DNA from: Loktanella sp.
Lineage (GTDB): Bacteria > Pseudomonadota > Alphaproteobacteria > Rhodobacterales > Rhodobacteraceae
Direction: 5' to 3'
Assembly: GCA_017390475.1 (NCBI GenBank)
Contig: JAFPBO010000014.1
Location: 1-64,000 of the forward strand
DNA length: 64,000 nt
The position numbers and the translations under genes are program-made. How positions within the stretch are numbered: the first letter of the stretch is position 1; every line of letters starts with the position of its first letter. This document shows, in pieces, positions 54,689 to 63,521 of this stretch. Below the pieces are notes generated by a model, which worked only from the letters and a program-made list of their open reading frames with translations, had not been told where the DNA came from and ran no database searches.

Positions 54689-55117
54689 TTGCGAGGAACC
54701 CTGTCGAAATTTTTGCAAATACTAGCTTATGTTGCATCTTTCGTAGGGTTCCTTGCCGTCGCTTGGGCTTTTTTTCCCAACACAGATATCGGGAAAATTG
54801 TGGGCTACTTTGTAGATGGGGAAGACGAATTGGTTTCAATTAAGACAGAGGGCGATATGACAGTTTACGACTGTAGGAGCACTTTGCCGCCATTCACGTT
54901 ACCAAGTGACTTTGTACTTACCCAACAAGAAGCTAGAACGCTCTGTGATTGTGTTTGGGAGGGGCTTTCGAGTGAATCAAAGGATTTCATTAGAACCCGG
55001 CTGTATCCTCGAACACCAGACCCAACCGAGGCAGAAATGCAGGTATATGGTGCCGATTTAGGGCTTCAGCTCAAACGATGTGATGCGATACAATTCAACT
55101 TTGAATTTCGAGGCTAG
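54689..55117 (+). CDS. Orphan membrane-anchored protein between sucB and MAPEG/lpd
   Basis: 142 residues from a TTG start 2 bp after the sucB stop; no ATG or good ribosome site. N-terminal membrane helix (ILAYVASFVGFLAVAWAFF), then a soluble part with DGEDELVSIKTEGDMTVYDCRSTLPPF and LCDCVWEGLSSESKDF. Four cysteines. Base composition and codon use are AT-richer than sucB and lpd, which suggests later insertion into a conserved operon. Not recognised. Confidence 0.6.
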   Translation: MRGTLSKFLQILAYVASFVGFLAVAWAFFPNTDIGKIVGYFVDGEDELVSIKTEGDMTVYDCRSTLPPFTLPSDFVLTQQEARTLCDCVWEGLSSESKDFIRTRLYPRTPDPTEAEMQVYGADLGLQLKRCDAIQFNFEFRG

Positions 55118-55120
55118 AGC

Positions 55121-55531
55121 ATGACCCCCGAACTCACCGTCCTCGCCCTCGCCGGTTTGCTCCAAGGGGTGCAATTCCTCCTGATGGCGATCCCGGCGAA
55201 CCTCGAACTTGGTCCCGGTAAAACCGCCAGCCCGCGTGATCCGGGCCGTCTGGGCAAGCCGCTGATCGAGCAGGTCAGCGTCAAAACCGGCCGCCTGTTC
55301 CGCGCGCTAAATAACCATTTTGAAGGTTTAATACTATTCACGCTGGCCGTTGTCGTCGTTACGCTCGGCGATAAGGCGACGGGTCTGTCTGCGGCCTGCG
55401 CCTGGACCTATCTTGGCGCGCGGGTGCTTTACATCCCCGCCTATTATTTCGGCCTGACCCCCTGGCGGTCGGTGATCTGGATGGTCGGCTTTGCTGCCAC
55501 CATGCTGATGATCATCTCGGCCCTGTTCTGA
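55121..55531 (+). CDS. MAPEG family protein
   Basis: 136 residues, four hydrophobic helices, with the MAPEG region [25 protein letters not shown] (membrane eicosanoid/glutathione-metabolism family) and [14 protein letters not shown] before it. Bacterial members have unknown substrates. It starts 3 bp after the preceding stop and precedes lpd by 19 bp. Confidence 0.88.
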   Translation: MTPELTVLALAGLLQGVQFLLMAIPANLELGPGKTASPRDPGRLGKPLIEQVSVKTGRLFRALNNHFEGLILFTLAVVVVTLGDKATGLSAACAWTYLGARVLYIPAYYFGLTPWRSVIWMVGFAATMLMIISALF

Positions 55532-55550
55532 AGTCTCAAGGAGTTATCCC

Positions 55551-56939
55551 ATGTCCAGCTATGATGTCATCTTTATCGGCGCAGGCCCCGGCGGCTATGT
55601 CGGCGCGATCCGCGCGGCGCAACTGGGCCTCAAGGTCGGCTGCGTCGAAGGCCGCGAAACGCTGGGCGGCACTTGCCTGAACGTCGGCTGCATCCCGTCC
55701 AAGGCGATGCTGCATGCGACCCATATGCTGCATGAGGCGGAACATAACTTTGCCACGATGGGCCTGAAGGGCAAAGCGCCGAGCGTCGATTGGAAGCAGA
55801 TGCTGTCCTATAAGGATGACACGATTGCGCAGAACACCGGCGGGATCGAGTTTTTGTTCGAGAAGAACAAGGTCGATTGGATCAAAGGCTGGGCGACCAT
55901 TCCCGAGGCGGGCAAGGTCAAGGTCGGCGATGATGTGCATGAGGCGAAACATATCGTCATCGCCAGCGGGTCGCAGGCCGCCAGCCTGCCGGGTGTCGAG
56001 GTCGATGAGAAAACTGTCGTGACCTCCACCGGCGCGCTGGAACTGGGCAAGATCCCGAAAACCATGGTCGTGATCGGCGCAGGCGTGATCGGGCTGGAAC
56101 TTGGGTCGGTCTATGCCCGTCTGGGTGCCGATGTGTCGGTGATCGAATATCTGGACGCGATCACCCCCGGCATGGATGCCGAGGTTGCACGGCAATTCCA
56201 GAAGATGCTGACCAAGCAGGGGCTGAAATTCACCCTTGGGGCGGCGGTGCAGGGTGTGACGGTCAAAGGTGGCAAGGCCACCGTGACCTATAAGCTGCGC
56301 AAGGATGACAGCGAGGAAACGATCACCGCCGACACTGTCTTGGTCGCGACAGGCCGCAAACCCTATACCGAAGGTCTGGGGCTGAAGGAACTGGGTGTCG
56401 AGATGACCGAGCGTGGCCAGATCAAGACCGACAGCAAATATGCAACCAATGTGCCGGGCATCTATGCCATCGGCGACACGATCGCGGGTCCGATGCTGGC
56501 GCATAAGGCCGAAGATGAAGGCATGGCGGTCGCCGAAGGCATCGCCGGGCAGCATCCTCATGTGAATTACAACGTCATCCCCGGTGTGATCTACACCCAC
56601 CCCGAGGTCGCCAATGTCGGCGCGACCGAGGAAATGCTGAAAGAAGAAGGCCGCGCCTATAAGGTCGGCAAATTCCCCTTCATGGGCAATGCGCGGGCCA
56701 AGGCGAATTTTTCGGGTGAAGGTTTCGTGAAAATCCTTGCCGACAAGGAAACCGACCGGATATTGGGCGCGCATATCATCGGGCCGATGGCGGGCGATCT
56801 GATCCATGAAATCTGCGTCGCGATGGAATTCGGCGCCGCAGCAGAGGATCTGGCCCGCACCTGCCACGCCCACCCGACCTATTCCGAGGCAGTGCGCGAA
56901 GCAGCGCTTGCTTGTGGTGACGGCGCGATCCACGCCTGA
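55551..56939 (+). CDS. lpdA: Dihydrolipoyl dehydrogenase (E3)
   Basis: 462 residues. FAD site [17 protein letters not shown], redox disulfide [13 protein letters not shown] (Cys42, Cys47), NAD site [19 protein letters not shown], and the C-terminal [10 protein letters not shown] catalytic His-Glu. Reoxidises lipoamide of the 2-oxoglutarate complex. Ends at a strong terminator. Confidence 0.98.
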   Translation: MSSYDVIFIGAGPGGYVGAIRAAQLGLKVGCVEGRETLGGTCLNVGCIPSKAMLHATHMLHEAEHNFATMGLKGKAPSVDWKQMLSYKDDTIAQNTGGIEFLFEKNKVDWIKGWATIPEAGKVKVGDDVHEAKHIVIASGSQAASLPGVEVDEKTVVTSTGALELGKIPKTMVVIGAGVIGLELGSVYARLGADVSVIEYLDAITPGMDAEVARQFQKMLTKQGLKFTLGAAVQGVTVKGGKATVTYKLRKDDSEETITADTVLVATGRKPYTEGLGLKELGVEMTERGQIKTDSKYATNVPGIYAIGDTIAGPMLAHKAEDEGMAVAEGIAGQHPHVNYNVIPGVIYTHPEVANVGATEEMLKEEGRAYKVGKFPFMGNARAKANFSGEGFVKILADKETDRILGAHIIGPMAGDLIHEICVAMEFGAAAEDLARTCHAHPTYSEAVREAALACGDGAIHA

Positions 56940-56962
56940 GCCGATATCGGATTATCTTGACC

Positions 56963-56995
56963 AAAGGCGGCGATCCCGAAAGGATCGCCGCCTTT
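56963..56995 (+). terminator. Intrinsic terminator of the suc-lpd operon
   Basis: AAAGGCGGCGATCC and GGATCGCCGCCTTT form a 14-bp perfect stem with a 5-base loop, ending in TTTT. Confidence 0.95.
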
Positions 56996-57086
56996 TGTAC
57001 GGTTATTCCCGCCTCAAATCACAGACGACCATAACCCCGCCACAATCTATGTCTTTACGTTACGTCACGATTCGTTAAGGGCCAGC

Positions 57087-57584
57087 GTGAATGATGAACA
57101 GGCTGTTGATCGCGGCATTGCTTTGGTGATCCGGCGGGTCAAATCCCTTGTCCGGCGCGGCAGCGCGCCGCTGCGCAAGAAAGCGGCGACACGGACCTTG
57201 TCCGCGATGTGCCATGCCGGCAAATGCGATGGTGTGGTCACCGCAGCAGAGGCGGGCCTGATCCGTGATGCTGCACAACGACTGACGGGCTGGACCTTTG
57301 CCGCATCGGACATCCTGCAGCTTTCGGATCGGATCACCACCAACCTGACGGCGCATGATTTCATCGCATTCAGACATGGGCTGCGCGACCACGAGAAAGA
57401 CGTCATGATGGGCAGCGTGTTGAGGATCGCTATCAGACATGGCCGGATTTCGCAGGCGATATATGAATTTATCACCGGTTTGGCCTATGGCATCGGGATG
57501 CCCGGCCCGGATGTCCGCCACGCGCTGGATCTGGCGATTGCGGATCTGGACCGGCGGGTTAGCTGCGATCAGGTCAGCCTTTGA
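57087..57584 (+). CDS. TerB-like helical protein
   Basis: 165 residues. The segment LSAMCHAGKCDGVVTAAEAGLIRDAAQRL resembles the TerB helical core, with the acidic pair and D-G-x-V-x-x-x-E pattern. It may be a tellurite-resistance-like or DUF533-type protein. It is convergent with the GntR gene and overlaps its 3' end by 11 nt. Function uncertain. Confidence 0.55.
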   Translation: MNDEQAVDRGIALVIRRVKSLVRRGSAPLRKKAATRTLSAMCHAGKCDGVVTAAEAGLIRDAAQRLTGWTFAASDILQLSDRITTNLTAHDFIAFRHGLRDHEKDVMMGSVLRIAIRHGRISQAIYEFITGLAYGIGMPGPDVRHALDLAIADLDRRVSCDQVSL

Positions 57585-58224
57585 GCATCCGCAACCCTTG
57601 CGTGACATCGGTGCGGATCGCCAGCCGCAGGCCGGGTTCGTCGCCGGCCTTTAGCGCACCGAGAATCAGCTTGTGATGATAAGGCGGGTCCTTGCGGTTC
57701 AATCGCCCGTAAAGCGCGCGCATCGTGGGGCCAAGTTGCAGCCAGACCGTTTCGGTCATCGCCAGCATGGCAGGGGCCTGCGCGCGCAGGTAAAGCATGC
57801 GGTGAAATTCAAGGTTCATGCGGATATAGCCAGAGGCATCATGGCGCGCGACCATCTGGCTGACGCCTTGGTTGATGGCTTCCAGCCGGTCGATCAGAGC
57901 AAAGTGGGCACGCGGCAAAGCGCGCGAGGCCAGTTCTGGTTCCAGCAACGCGCGTAACGTCGCCAATTCCTCGATCCGTTCATTGGTCAGCGCGGGGGTG
58001 GAGACGCGGCCAGAGGACGACAGAAACAATGCGCCTTCCGCGACCAGCCTGCGCACAGCCTCGCGCGCGGGGGTCATGGAGACGGCGTAAGTCTTGCCGA
58101 TGCCGCGCAGCGTCAATGCCTCGCCTGGGCCGATTTCGCCATGCATGATCTGCGTGCGCAAGGCCCGGTAGACCCGTTCATGGGCAGAGGTGGTTGAATC
58201 GACGGGGCGGGGCTGGATCAGCAT
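57574..58224 (-). CDS. GntR family transcriptional regulator, FCD type
   Basis: 216 residues from ATG 58224. N-terminal winged helix (HERVYRALRTQIMHGEIGPGEALTLRGIGKTYAVSMTPAREAVRRLVAEGAL) and C-terminal FCD effector domain (ALLEPELASRAL, YIRMNLEFHRMLYLRAQAPAMLAM, HHKLILGALKAGDEPGLRLAI), with Asp/His metal ligands partly kept. A GTGATCAC palindrome lies 10-17 bp upstream of its ATG, with no clear Shine-Dalgarno, so the message may be leaderless. The same palindrome pairs precede sdhC and sucC, so this is the best candidate for their regulator. I recall a GntR-type regulator AkgR described in Rhodobacter as controlling TCA genes; identity not verified here. Confidence 0.88.
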   Translation of the reverse strand: MLIQPRPVDSTTSAHERVYRALRTQIMHGEIGPGEALTLRGIGKTYAVSMTPAREAVRRLVAEGALFLSSSGRVSTPALTNERIEELATLRALLEPELASRALPRAHFALIDRLEAINQGVSQMVARHDASGYIRMNLEFHRMLYLRAQAPAMLAMTETVWLQLGPTMRALYGRLNRKDPPYHHKLILGALKAGDEPGLRLAIRTDVTQGLRMLKG

Positions 58225-58233
58225 GGATGATAT

Positions 58234-58241
58234 GTGATCAC
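58234..58241. promoter_or_regulatory. Single GTGATCAC palindrome at the GntR-family gene start
   Basis: TATGTGATCACAAAC in the 31-bp gap between the GntR start and the divergent-side YgjP-type gene end, centred 13 bp upstream of the ATG. Placement over the expected promoter fits autorepression. Unlike the sdhC and sucC operators it is single. Confidence 0.65.
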
Positions 58242-58255
58242 AAACAGCGCCTTGG

Positions 58256-58945
58256 TCAATCGTCGAAACGCAGCCGGTGCAGGGTTTCACCGTGATCGCG
58301 CAACCATTTGCGATGCACAGCGTAGTCGGGACATAGATGGGCGACGATATTCCAGAAGGCGGGCGCATGATTCATTTCGCGCAGATGCGCCACCTCATGG
58401 GCTGCGACGTAATCCAGTACCGCAGGCGGGGCCATGATCAGCCGCCAGGAATACATCAGCACGCCTTTGCTGGAACAGGACCCCCAGCGCGACCGTGTGT
58501 CCCTGATCGACAATCTGGCATAGCTGACGCCCAGCGTCGCTGCATGCCGGTCTGACGCCTCGGCCAGCGCGTCCCGCGCCATCGCCCGCAGCCGGGCCCG
58601 GATGGCGGCACAGGCATTGCGATTGGCAGGCACCTCGATCCGGTCGTCCAGCAGCCGGACCCGCAGCCCCGCCCCCTGCACCACCGTCAGTGCCCTGCCC
58701 TGCACCGGCACGACACTGCCAATGCCGATCTGTTCGGCGGGAACCATCTGCCCCAGATGCCCGCGCAGCCAGCTTTCCTTTTCGCGCAGAAAGGCGATTC
58801 CCTCGCGTTCGGGGGCGTTGACCGGCATTGTCAGGGTCACGCGCCCGTCCAGCCGCGAGATCCGCAGCGACAGACGCCGCGCCTGGGCCGATTTGCGCAA
58901 TGTCACATCAATCGGGGGGTTGCCATGCAGCGTGTGACGGCCCAT
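58256..58945 (-). CDS. YgjP-type (DUF45) zinc metallopeptidase
   Basis: 229 residues. The zinc motif is DYVAAHEVAHLREMNHAPAFW (HExxH plus a later His). TRSRWGSCSSKGVLMYSWRLIMAP is the family region just before it. A protease of the SprT/YgjP group with unknown substrate. Confidence 0.92.
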   Translation of the reverse strand: MGRHTLHGNPPIDVTLRKSAQARRLSLRISRLDGRVTLTMPVNAPEREGIAFLREKESWLRGHLGQMVPAEQIGIGSVVPVQGRALTVVQGAGLRVRLLDDRIEVPANRNACAAIRARLRAMARDALAEASDRHAATLGVSYARLSIRDTRSRWGSCSSKGVLMYSWRLIMAPPAVLDYVAAHEVAHLREMNHAPAFWNIVAHLCPDYAVHRKWLRDHGETLHRLRFDD

Positions 58946-59055
58946 ATCCAGCTTTCTGTAATCGCCTGCGCCAAAGCCTTTGACACCTCGTGTTGCTTAT
59001 GGCAGTTGGCAGCGATCCCCCGCAAGGGGCGACCAAGTTTTTGAAGGGATAGCCT

Positions 59056-59382
59056 ATGCCTAAGGAAGAATGGGGCACAAAGCGCCTTTGCCCCGAAACC
59101 GGCAAACGCTTTTACGACCTGAACGCGACACCGATCATCAGCCCGTACACGGGCAAAGAGGTGGCAATCGACACATCCAAGACCCGCACCATGGTCGCGG
59201 ATGCCGAAGATCTGCAATCCAAGAAAATACGTGACACCGATGAAGATGATGATCTGATCCTCGACGATGAAGAGGACGAAGATGTCGATCTGGGCGATGA
59301 CGTGCTGGAAGATGACGACGACGAAGACACAGTGTCTTTCGACGATCTGGGCGATGTCGCCGCCAAAACCGACGACGATTAA
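59056..59382 (+). CDS. TIGR02300 family (FYDLN) acidic protein
   Basis: 108 residues. N-terminal KEEWGTKRLCPETGKRFYDLNATPI, with the FYDLN motif of TIGR02300, then a strongly acidic tail (DEDDDLILDDEEDEDVDLGDD...). Alphaproteobacterial protein of unknown function. Convergent gap to YgjP contains its promoter region. Confidence 0.93.
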   Translation: MPKEEWGTKRLCPETGKRFYDLNATPIISPYTGKEVAIDTSKTRTMVADAEDLQSKKIRDTDEDDDLILDDEEDEDVDLGDDVLEDDDDEDTVSFDDLGDVAAKTDDD

Positions 59383-59463
59383 AACCTGACATCCGGGCGC
59401 GATTAGCACTTGATCTCGCCCGGTCTGCTGCATAGACAGCAACTCGCAACGCAGGTTGCACGT

Positions 59464-59539
<76 letters not shown>

Positions 59540-59690
59540 AAATTAATGAACATCCCATATTTCCGCCGCTCTCGATATGCAGTTTGCGCATGCCGGTTCA
59601 GCCTCGCTGATGCCGCTTTCGGCAAAGATTGCATTGGATGTCGCAAAGCAATATTGACGCGATGTTTTGGACGGTGACGACGGAACGGGT

Positions 59691-60248
59691 ATGCCAAGGA
59701 TATATTTGATCGGCGCATCTTGTTCGGGCGTCTCGACGCTGGGCGGCATGCTGGCCGAGCAGAATGGCGTTCCGCTACTGGACGTTGACGATTTCTATTG
59801 GATGCCGACCGATCCGCCGTTTACCACCAAACGTCCGCCGGAAGACAGGGTCCGCCTGATCAAGACCCGGCAAGCCGAAACCGAAAGCTGGGTCTTGTCG
59901 GGATCCTTTCTTGGCTGGGGCGATACGCTGATCGAGACTGTCGATCTGATTGCCTTTCTTTACACCCCGACGACCACGCGGCTAAAGCGGCTCGACCGGC
60001 GCGAGGCACAGCGTCACGGCGATCGCATCCTGCCGGGCGGGGACATGCACAAAGCGCATCTGGCATTCCGCGACTGGGCATCGCGATATGACGATCCTGC
60101 GTTCACTGGCCGCAGTCTTGTGCAGCACGAAACTTGGCTGATGGCACAATCGGCGCCGGTCCTGCGGCTTGACGGTGAACAAGATACGGAGGCTTTGGCG
60201 CAAGCAACCCTCAGCGCGCTTCGTGCTGCCGGAACTGGCCGCAGCTGA
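59691..60248 (+). CDS. P-loop kinase-like protein with altered Walker A
   Basis: 185 residues; the ATG at 59691 is preferred over an upstream TTG. Starts MPRIYLIGASCSGVSTLGGMLAEQNGVPLLDVDDFYWMPTDPPF. This matches the adenylate/topology-modulation kinase group, but the P-loop reads GASCSGVST where GxxGxGKS/T or GxxGSGTTT is expected, so the catalytic Lys/Thr position is Val. It lies just after tRNA-Ala. Nucleotide binding may be weakened or lost. Confidence 0.65.
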   Translation: MPRIYLIGASCSGVSTLGGMLAEQNGVPLLDVDDFYWMPTDPPFTTKRPPEDRVRLIKTRQAETESWVLSGSFLGWGDTLIETVDLIAFLYTPTTTRLKRLDRREAQRHGDRILPGGDMHKAHLAFRDWASRYDDPAFTGRSLVQHETWLMAQSAPVLRLDGEQDTEALAQATLSALRAAGTGRS

Positions 60249-60289
60249 AGGATCACAGCGCCGGCTGTCCGGCCCAGCGTCAGACCGCC

Positions 60290-60424
60290 TTAGCCGCTGT
60301 TCCGATGACGGACCGCACAGGCCAGTTCAGCGCGCGACCAGTCAAGGAACCGCTTGGCGCGCAGCTTGCGTGCTGACCATTGCGCAGCGGCAAACCAATA
60401 GGGCACGCCGGCCGCCGCAGCCCG
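60290..60424 (-). other. Coding-like frame without a start, possible gene remnant
   Basis: A minus-strand frame (VRAAAAGVPYWFAAAQWSARKL...DWSRAELACAVRHRNSG) with typical coding composition ends at 60290. It has no ATG and starts inside the transporter gene end, so it may be a truncated remnant or chance. The remaining bases of the gap show no other feature. Confidence 0.2.
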
Positions 60425-60432
60425 GACATATT

Positions 60433-61314
60433 CTATAGCAACCCATTCGGCAGTGGCTGTTCATTCGCCGTATTGATCCGCCGGAACCAGATCGTCACCG
60501 CCGCAGAGGTCAGCACGATGAACAGCGAATATAGTGCTGGCACGGCCATGATCCCCTGCGCCTCTGTCCCGGAAAAGGTGAAGGCGATGATCGCAATGGC
60601 CAGCGGCCCGTTCTGGATACCCGTTTCCAGCGCCACGGTGCGCGCATTGCGCGGATGCAGCCGCAACAGTTTCGCAAAGCCATAGCCGATGGCGAAACCG
60701 AACAGGCCCAGCGTGATCGAGGCGAAATAGGTGCCCCATGATGTCGCCAGCAGGAATTCCCAATTGCGCGGAATCCACGACACGATCAGGAACACGATAA
60801 ATATCAGCGCCAACAAGGACCCAAAGAATTCGGTCACTGCGCCCACATTGGCGTTGAATTTGCGCAAAACCATCCCGATGGCGACCGGCACCAGCAGCAG
60901 GATCAGCGTCACGATGATATTCTCGCGCGGGATATCGAGGTCGAGCGCGCCTGCATAGACCAGCAGCACAATGGGAATCAGGATCACCCCGAACACGGTA
61001 GAGGTCACTGTCATCAGCACCGAGAGCGCCAGATTGCCTTTAGAGAAATAGGTAAAGATATTCGACGTCGTCCCGCCCGGCATACAGGCCATGATCAGAA
61101 TACCGATCTTGATCGGGTCAGACACTGGCAGGGTCGTGGCCAATACAAAGCCGATCAGCGGCATGAAACCGAATTGAGAGATCACCCCGACGCCCAGACC
61201 ATAGGGCCGTTTCAATGCCAGCACAAAATCGCGCGGGGTCAGCGATGCACCCATCCCCAGCATGATCACGAAAATCATCAGCGCCAGAATGGCCTGTTCC
61301 AATGGTCCGACCAT
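60433..61314 (-). CDS. Bile acid:sodium symporter-like (SBF/BASS) transporter
   Basis: 293 residues, about 9-10 membrane helices. GLGVGVISQFGFMPLIGFVLATTL, IMACMPGGTTSNIFTYFSKGNLALSVLMTVTSTV and ALETGIQNGPLAIAI are the BASS family sodium-site motifs. Substrate unknown (organic anion). Spaced 30 bp from fadD, same strand. Confidence 0.9.
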   Translation of the reverse strand: MVGPLEQAILALMIFVIMLGMGASLTPRDFVLALKRPYGLGVGVISQFGFMPLIGFVLATTLPVSDPIKIGILIMACMPGGTTSNIFTYFSKGNLALSVLMTVTSTVFGVILIPIVLLVYAGALDLDIPRENIIVTLILLLVPVAIGMVLRKFNANVGAVTEFFGSLLALIFIVFLIVSWIPRNWEFLLATSWGTYFASITLGLFGFAIGYGFAKLLRLHPRNARTVALETGIQNGPLAIAIIAFTFSGTEAQGIMAVPALYSLFIVLTSAAVTIWFRRINTANEQPLPNGLL

Positions 61315-61344
61315 GTTATGCCCCTGCCTTTACAGAATATTGCA

Positions 61345-63057
61345 TCATGCCGCCTTTGCCTGTTCTTCGGCCCGCAGATCCTTGCGCAGGATCTTGCCCA
61401 CATTTGATTTTGGCAGTTCGTCGCGAAATTCCACGAATTTTGGGACTTTGTAGCCGGTCAGATGATCCTTGCAGTAGGTGCGCAGCGCCTCTTTGGTCAG
61501 ACCAGCCTCGCGGGCGACGATATAGGCTTTCACCGCCTCGCCCGCGGCACCATCAGGCACACCGATGACAGCGACTTCCTGCACGTCGGGATGAGCGGCG
61601 ATGACATCCTCGATCTCGTTGGGATAGACGTTGAAACCGGAGACAAGGATCATATCCTTCTTGCGGTCCACGATGCGGAAATAGCCGTCGGGTTCCATCA
61701 CCCCGATATCACCGGTCAGCAGCCAGCCATTCTGGATCGTCTTGGCCGTCTCTTCAGGTTTGCGCCAATAGCCTAGCATGATCTGCGGGCCTTTGGCGAT
61801 CAGCTCGCCGGCCTCGCCTTGCGGGACATCCGCGCCATCCTCATCCACGCAGCGCAGATCGGTCGAGGGCAGCGGTATGCCGATAGCCCCGTGGCGCACC
61901 TTGCCGAATGGGTTGAAGGTCAGCACCGGCGAGGATTCGGTCAGGCCGTAGCCTTCTAACACGGGTTTGCCTGTGACCTCTTCCCATCGTTCAGCGACAA
62001 CCTTTTGCAAGGCCATCCCACCGGCAGAGGCGAATTTCAGGTGTTTGGGCGGGGTATCCAGAAACCACATTTCATTGTTCAGCCCGTTGAACAGGGTGTT
62101 CACACCGCTGAGCCATGTGACTTTGTAATTCTCAAAGGCACGTTTGAGGTTCGTCAACGGGCGCGGATTCGGGATCAGGATGTTGCGCGCGCCGATGGAA
62201 TAGAACCCCAGAAAATTCACCGTGAAGGCAAAGATATGATACAGCGGCAGGGCAGTCAGCGCGACCTCTTTGCCCTTTTCCAGATTGGTGATCATCGACA
62301 TGGTCTGCGACATGTTCATCAGGATATTTGCGTGTGACAGCATCGCCCCCTTGGACACGCCCGTCGTGCCGCCGGTATATTGCAGGCAGGCGACATCGTC
62401 GGGCTGGATCGTCCGGCGATACGCCTCGATCGCGTTGTGCAGGCTGTCATGTTTGGCGCGGCCTTTCGCGATCGCATCTGGCAGCCGGATATGCGGGACA
62501 GTGATTGGCAGAACTGTCTTATCCCAATGTTTCTGCACCAGCCCGACAATCATCCGTGGCAGGGATGGCAGAAATTCCGCGACTTTGGTGACAATGACAT
62601 GTTTGACCGGATAGGTCTTTACCGCCTCGGCCAGTTTATCGGCGAACATATCCACGACGACCACGGCGGCGGGTTCGGCATCGGCAAATTGCCTGGCCAT
62701 CTCTTCGGCGGTGTAGAGCGGGTTGACGTTGACCAGCACGCAACCTGCCTTGAACACCGCCATGGCAGCCACTGGATAGGCCAGGCAATTGGGCACCTGT
62801 ACGGCAACCCTGTCACCTGCCTGCAATCCGGCGATATCGCGCAGATAGACGGCCAGTGCACCCGACATTTCATCCGCCTGCCGGAAAGTCAGTGTGCCAT
62901 TCATGCCGTTGGGCAGAACCGTCGTGAAGGCTGGCAAATCACCATAGACCGCAGCAGTCGATGTGATGAAATCCCCCAAGGACCGGTGCGACATGTCATT
63001 GATCGTTGTTGGTACCGACTGGCCATAAATGGCCGTCCATGGACGGTCTTCTCCCAC
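61345..63057 (-). CDS. fadD: Long-chain fatty-acid--CoA ligase
   Basis: 570 residues; start is GTG at 63057 with a near-perfect GGGAGGAAG just upstream, while the frame extending to 63105 has no such support. AMP-binding motifs: CLQYTGGTTGVSKGAML, ASAGGMALQ, EGYGLTESSPVL, LTGDIGVMEPDGYFRIVDRKKDMILVSGFNVYPNEIED and the C-terminal lysine in PKSNVGKILRKDL. Activates fatty acids to acyl-CoA. It is probably co-transcribed with the SBF-type transporter. Confidence 0.95.
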   Translation of the reverse strand: MGEDRPWTAIYGQSVPTTINDMSHRSLGDFITSTAAVYGDLPAFTTVLPNGMNGTLTFRQADEMSGALAVYLRDIAGLQAGDRVAVQVPNCLAYPVAAMAVFKAGCVLVNVNPLYTAEEMARQFADAEPAAVVVVDMFADKLAEAVKTYPVKHVIVTKVAEFLPSLPRMIVGLVQKHWDKTVLPITVPHIRLPDAIAKGRAKHDSLHNAIEAYRRTIQPDDVACLQYTGGTTGVSKGAMLSHANILMNMSQTMSMITNLEKGKEVALTALPLYHIFAFTVNFLGFYSIGARNILIPNPRPLTNLKRAFENYKVTWLSGVNTLFNGLNNEMWFLDTPPKHLKFASAGGMALQKVVAERWEEVTGKPVLEGYGLTESSPVLTFNPFGKVRHGAIGIPLPSTDLRCVDEDGADVPQGEAGELIAKGPQIMLGYWRKPEETAKTIQNGWLLTGDIGVMEPDGYFRIVDRKKDMILVSGFNVYPNEIEDVIAAHPDVQEVAVIGVPDGAAGEAVKAYIVAREAGLTKEALRTYCKDHLTGYKVPKFVEFRDELPKSNVGKILRKDLRAEEQAKAA

Positions 63058-63521
63058 AATGCTTCCTCCCAAAAGCCGTTTGGAAGAGCCTAACCGGAAT
63101 ATCACCTTTGTGAAGCCAATGATTGCGACACGACGTTACGTCGTGAACCCGGCCGATCATCCCCGCCAAGAATGTGCGTTTGCCGCACCCTATGGGCCGC
63201 AATTGCCCAGGCTGGGAACCCGGATTGGTTTTTTCAGCAATGCCGCTAGTCAAGGTAATCAGGGCGACGCTGCTTTTGGTATGATTCTGGACGATGCCAC
63301 CGCCTTGGCAGGACCGGACACCAACTATCGCCTGATCCGGTGACAGGGCTTGCGGCAATGACTGTATGATCTTTGGGCCGGCAGCGGATTTTGATGCGCA
63401 GGGTGGCCTGCCAATCGCGATGGCATATCCGGCCGTTGCGATCTGGTTGTCACCCGCAGCAACCAATCCGTTGGATCCGATGCCAGAGGCTTCGTCACGG
63501 TGATCCGCGTTTAGCGCAGCC
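63058..63521. other. 464-bp gap; no gene supported
   Basis: The 104-codon plus-strand frame from 63029 overlaps the fadD start and has no ribosome site. Its C-terminal part (RIGFFSNAASQGNQGDAAFGMILDD) and a later piece in the same frame (GRCDLVVTRSNQSVGSDARG, after three in-frame stops) look coding-like, so a decayed gene is possible. No promoter or terminator stands out. Confidence 0.3.

Noticed and set aside
63029-63343. 104-codon plus-strand frame at the fadD start
   Set aside because: It overlaps the fadD ribosome site and start on the other strand and has no start signal of its own.
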